A stretch of 20,170 nucleotides of DNA from contig JAAVTG010000147.1 in the NCBI GenBank assembly GCA_011947345.1, positions 1 through 20,170 of the forward strand. Reading direction: 5' to 3'. Of the stretch, positions 1 through 9,418 are shown in pieces; position 1 is the first letter of the stretch, and each line of letters starts with the position of its first letter. Position numbers and translations under genes: made by a program. Under the pieces are notes generated by a model, which did not search any database, was not told the DNA's origin, and saw only the letters and a list, made by a program, of their open reading frames with translations. The stretch comes from Phytophthora quininea (lineage: Eukaryota > Oomycota > Peronosporomycetes > Peronosporales > Peronosporaceae).

Positions 1-966
1 TGCGCGACGCCCGATACTCCTCAAACTCAAGTTTCTTGTGGTTCTCGAGCTCATCTAGTTGCATTCGCAGCTCGTGGAGATCGCGTTTTGCGTCGATCTC
101 TCGCTGTTGGTATCGAGCACGCTCCTCTTTGGCCATCTCGGCCTCTTTTCGCGTCTGCTGCAGCTGCATCTCCAGCTCTTCTGCCTTCTCCAGCATTTTC
201 TGTCGCTCTCTTGGACACGTTGATTTCCGTCTCCATTTCCTCCTTCTCTGCAAGCATCTGCAGCAGTAGCTGGTCGTCTGCAAACGACTTTGCTTTGCCG
301 TTGTTTGCTTCATCCGGCTGGCAGGACGCATCGACCGGTGGCTTCTCTAAAAACGCGCGATTCCTCGCCAGTAGCACTTCGATCTCGTCGACGTGCTTCA
401 AGCTGCTGTTGTTGCCCATGAGCTCCAGCGATACCAGCGAGTGATTTGCCTGCAGAGCTTCGCGGAAGGCCAAGACGCCTGCATTCCCCACCTCGTTCCA
501 GCGCAGATCCAGTTGACGCAGCGTGCGGTTCGAACGCAGCGCCTTCGCCAGTGACTTGCCCCCTCCGGTCCGATGTTGTTGTTGCGCAAGTCTAGCGTGA
601 CCAGACGAGTGTCGACTTCCAGTGCACCAGCGAGAGCGTCCACGCCTTGATCTAGCAAGCCGACGTTGTTCCACTCCAGACAGATCGCTGCAATGTTGTG
701 TGCGGATCGAAGCAGCGCCGCCAGAGCCTTTGCAGCTCCGCTTCGAAGCAGTTGCCACGGAGATCGAGCTTGGTCGGGACGGTCGCCAGGCGAGCCATCT
801 CCAAGATCTCAGCGAACTTGTCGTCCCCCAAGTACGAGTTGCTGTAGTCCAGCACCGAGTCGACGGGCTTGCAAGCCAGCACGACCGGCGCGGGGTGTAC
901 TCGTGCAGCAGCATTGGCGCCCTCGGCGGCATGCTCTCGCTTGGGCGGGACCATCATTTCCAACAC
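1..966 (-). CDS. LRRC45-like leucine-rich repeat and coiled-coil protein, 3' end outside window
   Basis: Read on the minus strand from ATG at 966, the protein has consecutive ribonuclease-inhibitor-type leucine-rich repeats with the cores LDLRGNCF, LEWNNVG, LDLRNNNIG, LDLRWNEVG and LELMGNN. After these comes a Glu/Lys/Gln-rich coiled coil (LLLQMLAEKEEMETE, then MLEKAEELEMQLQQ and further heptads) that continues past base 1. The order and spacing of the repeats, including the LEW-N and LDLRWN signatures, resemble LRRC45, which in animals is a centrosome linker and ciliogenesis protein. The frame changes three times: one G missing near 738, one in the G run at 559-563, and one extra base near 205-214. 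An in-frame TGA lies just upstream of 966, so the N-terminus may be longer if another shift or an exon is hidden there. The repeat architecture is clear; the LRRC45 assignment is from family pattern only. Confidence 0.72.
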
Positions 967-1601
967 GACTCTTCAAGATCCAAGCACTTCAACTCGACAA
1001 CGTGGCGACGACGACGACATGACACCCAGGTGGCGGTATTGCAGCCTCCAGCAGGACTCCTGCCAGGAGAGACAGTGATGGTCAGCTGTCCTGACGTTCG
1101 ACTCCATCCATTCGATCCAGTACTACGATTCCCAGTCCGCTACTGGAGACTTCACCACAGGCTCGACTCGCATTTTGTGGCGGCTAGCGGTCGGCTCGGC
1201 AGATTTTTTGCTAGGCGAGCCTTGCAAAGCGAGACGGTCGCTGCAAATAGTGATGTGAAACGCGCACGACAACGTGCTTTGTGTGGAGATCACCCAAGCA
1301 TCCCACTTGCACCGGTAAAGCTCGTGCTGTTTGTCCTGCTGGTAAACGAGATGTCTCTCGACCTGGTGGTGCTGTCGTGCTGCAGAGTTCTGCGCCTTCT
1401 TCGCGCTGATAACATTGCAAACCGCACAGCTGGGATGACATCGATCAATCCATGTACAAACCAGGCCGCTGGCCACGACATCTGCCGTTCCGGGCTATAC
1501 CGACGTTACTGGGAATCCGCTCGTATAATTAGGAGGTGGCGGCCTCCGTCGGCTCACTTTTCCACTTGCACAGTTGGTGGCAACATCCCAAACGTTTTAT
1601 C
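967..1601. other. Divergent intergenic region between LRRC45-like and kinase genes
   Basis: About 635 bases separate the two divergent starts, long for this compact region. Open frames cross it on both strands (for example minus 1123-1476, about 117 codons), but none shows a recognisable motif. The plus-strand frame entering from the left is antisense to the LRRC45-like gene. An initiator-like site lies at its right end. Promoters for both neighbours are expected here; nothing else is evident. Confidence 0.5.
1554..1561 (+). promoter_or_regulatory. Oomycete-type initiator (Inr) motif
   Basis: TCACTTTT matches the TCAYTYYN core of the oomycete initiator, which marks transcription start sites in Phytophthora and relatives. 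It is followed by pyrimidine-rich sequence and sits 48 bp upstream of the kinase ATG at 1602, a typical short leader. The match is by eye; an 8-base degenerate motif can occur by chance. Confidence 0.5.
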
Positions 1602-2657
1602 ATGGCCCCGGTCACCAAGTTGTCCATGAAGCTGCGATCGCGCATGCAGGAAAGTCTTGGAGGCATCCAATGCGTGGATCTGGTGGAGTGTCCTTCTTCC
1701 CGTCGGCTTCTTGTCGACAAGCACACGCTCATGACCTGCTCCACCTCGGAAGGTCGAGCTGCCAGTGCTGCTGCTCTGCACGAATTGGACCTGCATCTAT
1801 CGCTTCGGGACGCCGACAACGTTGTCAAGTTAGGCGGCCACTCTCTTGAAGGAGAGCGACTCCACCTTCTGCACGAGTACTGCTCCTGCGGTGACCTGCT
1901 GGAGGTCATGCAGCAGGAACTTCGACAACAATCGGCAGGTCTCGCCTCACAACGCCAAAGTGACGACTACCACCGACGCCGGTAGACGACACTTCTTCAC
2001 AAGTATTCTGCGTGGAGTGCAGCAGCTTCACATCGCCGGAATCGCGCACTTGGACTTGTCGCCGGAGAACGTCTTCGTGTCGGAGTCGGGGTTGCGAAAG
2101 TCGGTGATCTGGGGCATGCTCAGAGGTTCCAGCACAACCGACCAAGCGTTCGTGTCGAACAAGTCGCCAAGGAAGTGTACGCAGCACCGGAGCTGCTTCG
2201 TTCCAAACAAGTCGAGGATGCTCGAAAAGCCGACGCCTGGTCGCTGGGCATTATCCTCTGGACAATGTGCACCGAGCGACCGCTAGTACGTCGCGCGGCA
2301 GTGGACGACTCGATGTTCCGACGGATGGTCAAAAGCGGCACGGCGTGGACTCTCCAGGAGACTGGACTGCTCTCGCAGATGCCGACGTCGCTTGTCGATT
2401 TATTGGTTGGGCTGCTGCAAGTCGACCCTGAAGCGAGACTGTCGGTGGAAGCTGCACTGCAGCACCCGTGGGTGACCCAAACGACCAAGCCGCAGGTATC
2501 TCGCCGGAAAACCATCGCCGACGCGTTCAAGAAGAAGAGCGAGGAGATGATGATGAAGCGCCGCTCAGGCGACAAGAAGGGTCGAAGCCGTACAGCTAGC
2601 GCTGAGATCGCATTGGAATCGACCCGCATTACCTTGACGTCCAGAACTCGCGCGTAG
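1602..2657 (+). CDS. Divergent serine/threonine protein kinase
   Basis: About 351 residues once two single-base shifts are allowed for: an extra G near 1916 and a missing G in the run at 2088-2091. Visible kinase elements in order are a weak nucleotide-loop region (SLGGIQCVDLV), a candidate beta-3 Lys in RLLVDKHTL, a helix-C Glu in AALHELDL, hinge LLHEYCSCGDL, catalytic loop HLDLSPENVFV (HRD replaced by HLD, Asp and Asn kept), VGDLG in place of DFG, YAAPELL as the APE motif, DAWSLGIILW in helix F, and a terminal LSVEAALQHPWV. A Lys/Arg-rich tail follows. HLDLSPEN resembles oomycete kinases of CAMK-like type. The start was chosen at the first in-frame ATG after the initiator; the upstream in-frame codons contain only GTG. 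The metal-binding Asp is present, so catalysis is possible, but the glycine loop is degenerate. The substrate is unknown. Confidence 0.8.
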
Positions 2658-2695
2658 AAGAAGTAAATACCGACAGCTAGATCGCTAAACCCTGT

Positions 2696-2702
2696 TTATA
2701 AA
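2696..2702 (+). promoter_or_regulatory. TATA-like sequence before the AK9-like gene
   Basis: TTATAAA lies about 90 bp upstream of ATG 2792, within the 134 bp between the kinase stop and this start. TATA boxes are uncommon in oomycete promoters, so this may be a coincidence. Confidence 0.2.
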
Positions 2703-2791
2703 GCGCAAAAGCTGTAACCAACTACTTGGATTCCCAAGCCGTCGCGACTGCTTGTTGTATCGGTCTCCACGCTGGACAAGATCTGGCCGAA

Positions 2792-5700
2792 ATGCGTCGA
2801 CACTTCCTCTTCGCAGAGGATGAAAGGGAGAAAAGCGTTGGCGATGGCAGAGTCAACTTGCTTCGGTTGTGGCTCAATCGACGATGCGCCATGTTGGAAG
2901 GCGACGCGACCGTCGACGGTGGCGAAGCGAACGCCCAGGTCTCCCAAGAGTTGACGGTCATGTGGGATCTCGCCAAGCCCATGAGCTCCACCACATTGTC
3001 GCGTGACGAGTACGTCGCTTTCTTCGCGAGGGTTGCCAAGTCACTAGTCCTGCCACTGTCATCCGATGCGCCAGCCATCGCTGTAGCTCAACGCGATTGG
3101 GAGTACGACCTGGAAGGAACCGGCAGCCTCATCGAGTCGACAAAGGGGTCGTCGAATTCGGACAAAGTTATGATGTCGGTCGAGCAATTCCGGGAAGCGT
3201 TGATGCAGATCGCCGAGCTGGTACTTCCTGTGGACAGTGGGGTCCACGTCTTTCATACGTTTTTGGTCTCGCTGCGGAATTCGATCGCGGAGATTGAAGC
3301 GACGAGTGAACCGGAACAAGACGAGACCAACACCACTGAACCAGTTGAGCGCTTCACATTGAAGCCACTGAATCGCATCTCGAAAATCGGCAACGATGCG
3401 TTCTTGCAGAAATCGCCGCCTTCGAGCGACGCGTTGAGAGCGATCCGTGGCCTCCCACCTCCCGATTCTCGCGAGATGTCGCTCAAGCAGCTCCTACTCA
3501 GCTATAACCCACGGAAGTTCTCGCTCACTCGAGCGTTTCCGCAGAAGAAGCCCACGAACGGCACTACCGACGTTAAAGTGAACAGCGAAGAGGTCAAGAA
3601 AGAGGTCGATGATGATGAAGACGTTGCAGTAATGGCTCAGAAGCTGCACCTGCGGCTTCTTGGCGCAGTTGGTGTCGGTGCTACCCCGATTCGAGAAAAG
3701 AAACTTCTTCGTGAAAGTTCTGCTTACTGGGATCCGGAGCAGGCGACGATTGCGAGCCTAACGGAACGACCAGCCCTGCGTGCTGCGGTTGTTGGTCCGC
3801 CAGGAAGCGGCAAGTCTCGACTCGCTCGTGTGTTAGCTCAACGACTAAAACTAAGGCATCTCTCACTTGACGAGGCTGTGCAACATGCAGTCGATCGAAA
3901 ACTTCGCTTGAGACGAGCTCGTGTCGAAGCGACCCCAGTTGTTGAAACTGAAGACACGACAGTGGAGACCGCGACACCGACAGAGGCAACAGAAGAAGGC
4001 GAAGCAACTGCAACGTATCACTCCGACAATGACGAGGAAATGGATCGAGCTTTTCAGGACGACCATCTCGACGCTATGCTGTCGGGAGGTGTCGTGTCTC
4101 GTGATGTGGCGATACAACTTCTTCGACTGGAAGCTACACGGTCACTGCTTGGTATGTTTTCGTTCTAATGCGTTGATGGAGAAGGGTGCTGATTTGTGCT
4201 CTCTTCGCTTAGGTGGCGTTGGGGTCATGATAGACGATGTGTATCCAGCTGAGCTAGCTTCGGCGGACCAAGAGCATCCTGTTGGTATCGACTATTTGAT
4301 TGCTCTTACTGCTCTGCCAAACGAGTTGGAGTTACAGCTTGAAAGCGCGAAGCTTGCACCAACAACAGGTCGATTGTATTCCGCACGGGAACTCGCCATT
4401 TTACAAGCAATCAACTCTGAGGAATTGGCAGCTAAAGGCTTTGCGGATTGCTTGCTACCAGAGAGAAAATCTGAAGCTGAAGTCGAGGAGATGAAAGAAA
4501 TCACGACTGAAAACAACGAAGTTGAGCCTGATACCGAAGGACAAGGAGATGGCGAGACTTCTCCAGGAGAAGGTGAGGAAGTAAATGAAGAGAGTGTTCC
4601 AGCAGAAGAACCACTTCCGCCTCCACCGGAGCCGACACCTGCTGAACGAAATGAGATTGAGCAGCCGAAAGAACCCATACTTCCTTTTGGTGTTCTCTCA
4701 AAGATAAAACTGGTCAAGAGTTATCGTGAGTACATGGTCAGAATGCAGCGAGAGCTTCTATTGCAAAAGGACCCTGCCGAGACGGAAGGTTACCATTTCG
4801 TAGTGGTCCTTGCCGCTCAGTCGCTCAATGTGATTCGAGATCACTGCATCCAAGCGATCACGGGAGTAAGTACTCATGCTGAGGTTGTTCATCTCGCCGT
4901 CATTAACAATTGTTGTCACTTTATCTTTCCAGACAACGCTGGGGATATCGCGCTTCAGTGTGTCACGAGAAGCCTGCCCTATTTCGCTGCCGGACGATCT
5001 AATCGACGCTAATCGTGCTGAACAGGTGAAGTGGTTGCTCTACGGAGACTGGTCGTCACTGCTCGAAGCTGAAGCGTCTTCCACGATACCGACGTTTGCA
5101 CGGCTTCCTAGACGCAATGGAAAGTGGCGACTGTTGTCCAAGTGGCGTGAATTCTGCCCCGTTTCGTCAATTCCAGAGAGCGGATTGGTACTTGGCAATC
5201 CTGAATTTGCTGCTTGTTGCTCTGGTCGGGTTTATCTTCTGGCATCCCGCGAGGCGAGGCGGTCGTTCTGTGCCCACCCACTCCAGCATCTACGCCGAGA
5301 GCTCCCAGTCCCGTCAAAATGTTGCAACTATTGGCTTATCGCCACAGGTGGAGATGGCATTTTAACTCCTTCCTACCTGCAAGCTCTTGAAACGGAGCTT
5401 CATAGCCAAGCGATATCGGCCGCGAAGTTGCTCAAGACGTCCGGTGGGATATCGATGGAAATGCGGCTTATGAGTGGCCAAGTGGTTTCCTCTGTGGAGG
5501 CTGCTGTTGTTGCTACGGAGGCACTTAAAGTCCATTTGACTAAGAATTCGTCCTCAAAGTGGATGCTGACAGACTTGCCGTTCACTCGCGATGTCGCTGC
5601 CGTACTGCTCGAGCATTCTTGTGTTCCTGATGTGATTGTTCTGCTGGACTCGGAACTTGGTGCTACTCAAGACAGAGCTGAAGAAACAAATCCAGTAAAT

Positions 5701-8700
5701 ACTAGTGCCTTATCTGCGCTACGGCGGCAACAATTTCAAGCCGAGAAAGCTGCAGTTGGAGAAGTCACCGAAGTGCTCGGAGATTCGCTTCGGGTGATCA
5801 CTTGTCCGCTATTTAGCGATCCAGCAGACACTCTTGCGGCGATTGAGCGCGAGCTTGACCCGACTGCACCACGTCTTGATAGTATCGACAATGGACACGC
5901 ACCGCAGCAAGTAGACGAGTACGATCCTGCAATCATTTTTGCTCCACCAGTTCCCGATAAGGATGACCTAGACAACAAACAGGTTTCGCCACCGCAAAAT
6001 GAAGAAGAAGGGAGCGACCCACCAGACCCAGAAGCTCTAGCAGCAGCAGAAGCCGCAAGAAGCAGAGCTCTGCAGCTTCACGGCGAAACCGGGCGCTTCT
6101 GTCCTGTGTCATGGAAATTGCGAGGTGTACTGGTTCCTGGATTGCCGTCGAGTGTCTGCTTATGTCGCCAAAGGTTTTACGCCTTTGCTGGGGACAAGGA
6201 ACAACGCGCTTTTGAACGCAACCCAGCAGTTTTCCTTCCGTCGGGACCTCGTGCTATCACGAGTTTTGTGCCCAGCATTTTGCTGCTCGGCGTACGTGGT
6301 TCTGGACGGGGAGGAATCGCTACAGCTCTTGCTCTAAACCAAACTTCCGTCGAGTTCAAAGTGGTTGATCTGGCCTCAGTGGTGAGCACTGCCGAACGAT
6401 GGCAACAGCTTCAAGAATTGCTGCCTGAAGACACTCGGACAATACCAGAAGAAGCTTTTGTCACTGCGCTTAAGGATGAGCTGAAGCTGCAACGACCTGC
6501 GTCTGATAAAGCTATGGCACAGGTGATCGTCGGACTTGGGCCTGAACCTTCACGTATCCCAACGACATCTACACTTGAACAGTGCTTCAAGCACAACTTC
6601 TTCCCTACTCTCGTGGTACCATTAGCGGTCTCGGAGGAGGATGCCGTAGCAACGTTGCTGAGTCGATGGGCAGCAAAGTTACCAGCACCTCGTCGAAATC
6701 TCCCACTAACCCGAAAAAGGAGATCGACGGTGAAGCAGGCGAAGAAGAAACTGCTACAGACGGTGAAGATGAAGAATCTCCTTTGATTTTGAATTAGCAC
6801 GAGAAGACGAGAGCACGCGCCTGCACGAACAATTCGCTGAGGACCAAAAGATGCTGGACGAAGCACTGGCTGCTCTTCGAGCGAGGGGTGTCATGGTGGG
6901 CAACTCAGTCAATGCGTCTGGACCTTCGAGACAAACTGCCAAGCGTGTCAAAATTGTGCTAAACCACTTCATGACAACCCGGGAATCACTCTTCGAGCGC
7001 TGTGAAGTGGTAGATATGGCCATGGTGGATCAATTGTTGTCGACTGGGGAGCTACTAGTTGGTAAGCACGGCTTCGCATGTCCTGTCAGCGGGCGGACCG
7101 ATTCACTTACAGCTAGTTCAGCCGTAGCGTATCGCGATCAGCTCTACTTCCCACGATCACAAGAGGCTCAACGAGCCTTCATGGCGTGTCCGGCGCGCTA
7201 TTTAGAAAAGACCAGTTTGCCGCCAAGACATCAGGCGACTTGCTGCGTCACTGGCCCTCCGTTATCAGGAAAGACACGCGTTGCCCAAGAACTTGCAAAC
7301 GCCCTTGGTTTGGTGCACGTATCTCCTAAAAGTGCTGTAGACTGGGTCGTGCAATGTCATGGCGGGTCCATGCTGCGTCGTCATTTAGTGGAAATGGTAG
7401 AGCAGCAGCAGAATCCATTGCAAGACGCCGATCTCACACACAAAGTCATTTGCGCTCGACTGCGTTCGTCGGAATGCCAAACACGCGGTTGGGTGCTCGA
7501 TGGTTATCTGCTGGACAATCAGGAGTTGCTGCTTAGTCTTGAGACGACCAAAGCGTCCTGTATTCGACCCGACATGCTCTTTATCCTAGAGGGCGGATTT
7601 TCACACGTTTGGCGGGAACATCAGACGCATGCCGACAGGAATGAGCTCCGCATGGCATTCGCACGATGGCAACAACATCGACTAAAGCTGTTAACCACCT
7701 GGACTCAAGTCTTTGGCAGCTTCCACGTTCGACAGCTCGACAGTTCTAAGCACTCGTTGTGGCATCTCGCTGCTCAAGCGCAAGAGTACCTCACGGAGCA
7801 GCAGCAGCTAGCATCGTCGTATGTTAGTGCGCAAGCATCAGGTCGAGCCGCTCGGTCACTTGGTGTGGTTCGGTCTTCGCAAGAGCTTCAAGCGCGACAA
7901 CATCGTATTTTCCAAACGTTTTGCCCGGTTGAACTTCGTACCGGGAGGTTTTACTCGTCTCGACTTACAAGCCGCGAACACTGCGTGGACTTCCGTGGCT
8001 CGAGTTTTGGTTTGGGAATCAACAGAACGCTGACCAATTCATCGAAACTCCCGAAGTATTTATCGGTGGAGAAGCCTCCACACCCAGGAGACAGGAATTG
8101 TGGCCTTCGCAAGAGGAGGCAGAGAGCGACGCCCAAACACTCGTCGCTAGGGCTCCGGTCAATGCATCAGTGCTAAGCTTGCTAACTGTAGCGGACTGCG
8201 ACTTCCCCGAGCTCAAAGGCTATTGCCCAGTCACCTTTGCGTCGGGGTCAGGAGCTAAGGATTGGGCATCACTTCGTCACGGCAGTGTATTCTTTCGAGC
8301 ATCGTATCGCTCCAAGGCTTTCTTCTTCGTCTCCGATGCAGCCCGTCGCAAATTTTGCTACGAGCCTTCACGGTACGCGTCTCAAAGTCTGCCCGTCAAG
8401 TTGCCACCGCAAGTCAAACTCGCCAAAAGCTATCCGGGACAACTGGAGCAGCAATTGGGGGCTGCTCTCAATGAAGTTTTGCTTGCATTGGGCAGTGAAC
8501 GACCCAAATTCCCGCAGATATCAACGCGCGCATCGGCTTGCGTTTATCTTGCTCTGTCGCTCAAAGCGCTGCATCGACGCTATCAGTTGAAATTGCAGCC
8601 CACCACTGAAAAGGATCGAGACGAAGACGAACTTGATGAAGAGCAGAAGCAACGCCAACAGCGGCGCGAAGAAGAGGCTGAAAGAGACGCGATCGCTCGG

Positions 8701-9021
8701 CGGGATGCATTTGTGCGGGACTGTCGCCTTGGTGAGCAGCTCAAAGCTGCGTCGACACCTGCAAACACGTCCGCAGGGTCAGGAGCCAAGGTGGCACGCA
8801 CTATGCGTGCCGCTCAGGACTCGCTAGCTGATCTCCATCAAAATGGTCGTGAAGACTACAGCGCAGTTCTGCTCGGAGATGATATTGAGTTACTCCGACA
8901 TCGCTTTGACGTCATTGTATCAGGCAGCGGCGGCGGTGACAACATGCTGCCACTGGATACACAAGTAGCACGGAATCACGCCCAAGCCGCATTCCTCGAG
9001 TACACAAAGGCTTCGTCATGA
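2792..9021 (+). CDS. AK9-like: Adenylate kinase 9-like multidomain protein, three exons
   Basis: Exons are 2792-4151, 4213-4865 and 4933-9021, giving about 2,034 residues, close to the size of animal AK9. The N-terminal 250 residues look EF-hand-like (FAEDEREKSVGDGRVNL; DWEYDLEGTG). AK module 1 has Walker A GPPGSGKS (about 3793-3816) and GVMIDDVYP. A second module has WMLTDLPFT and PDVIVLLDSE. A third has the altered loop GVRGSGRGG (about 6289-6315). A fourth has GPPLSGKT (about 7252-7275) and GWVLDGYL. Between them are five Cys-Pro-Val repeats: FCPVSS, FCPVSW, ACPVSG, FCPVEL and YCPVTF. AK9 family members phosphorylate nucleoside mono- and diphosphates and are linked to cilia. Three missing bases (TT 6679, TTT 6782, TTTT 8005) break the frame; repairing the last restores an FWFGNQQ segment. 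No other ATG exists between 2657 and 2792, although the frame is open upstream to 2702, so the start could instead lie in an unseen upstream exon. Confidence 0.82.
4152..4212 (+). other. Intron 1 of AK9-like gene, 61 bp
   Basis: The donor is GTATGT at 4152 and the acceptor CGCTTAG ends at 4212, with a CTAAT branch-like sequence between them. Splicing joins CTT-G to GT-GGC and gives SLLGGVGVMIDD, placing the conserved helix directly before the GVMID strand expected in an adenylate kinase fold. Reading through instead reaches a stop at 4166-4168. Confidence 0.88.
4866..4932 (+). other. Intron 2 of AK9-like gene, 67 bp
   Basis: Consensus donor GTAAGT at 4866 and acceptor TATCTTTCCAG ending at 4932. 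This is a phase 0 intron. Splicing links ...QAITG to TTLGISRFSVSR and continues the long third-exon frame; without splicing the frame ends at 5012. Confidence 0.88.
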
Positions 9022-9418
9022 TGAGCAAATACACAACGCAGAGCAAGAAACGAAGGAGGCTATGATACCTTTTGTGGCAAAGTAGGCTGCGTCCGTGTTT
9101 GTCGTTATTCTCTTGAGTTCCTCTTGTCATCCCCTCTGCTCGTCTTTCACATGAAATTGTTGTGCTGTCGCCATGAAGTTACTTGCACAACTGAGGAGAC
9201 AATGCGTACCGTCACTGCTCCGCGACCACCTCTCACTGGTGTTACGAAATGCGATCCATGATCACCTATCAAGCTGATGGCGCGAAGCTTGGAATGAAAA
9301 ATAATAATAAAAAGATATGTTGGCAACGTGCAGTGCTTAGGAAGCATGTCTGGTGAGGCTCCCACAGCAAAATACATCGGAAGTGGACATTGTCTCTCTC
9401 GCTTGTCTCGGTCGGTCA
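9022..9418. other. Convergent intergenic region
   Basis: This is the space between the stops of the AK9-like gene (plus) and the copper ATPase (minus). An A-rich patch with AATAATAATAAAAAG lies near 9300 and could hold a polyadenylation signal, but it is far from the AK9-like stop. No coding potential, repeat or RNA gene is evident. Confidence 0.5.

Noticed and set aside
622..1629. Plus-strand open frame of 335 codons
   Set aside because: Its left third is antisense to clear leucine-rich repeats, its composition is Arg/Ser-rich without motifs, and its right end overlaps the kinase start in another frame.
2120..2629. Minus-strand open frame of 169 codons
   Set aside because: It is exactly antisense to the C-terminal lobe of the kinase, which carries APE and helix F motifs on the plus strand.
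4292..4717. Minus-strand Ser-rich open frame
   Set aside because: It is antisense to the acidic Glu-rich linker of the AK9-like protein and has no motif of its own.
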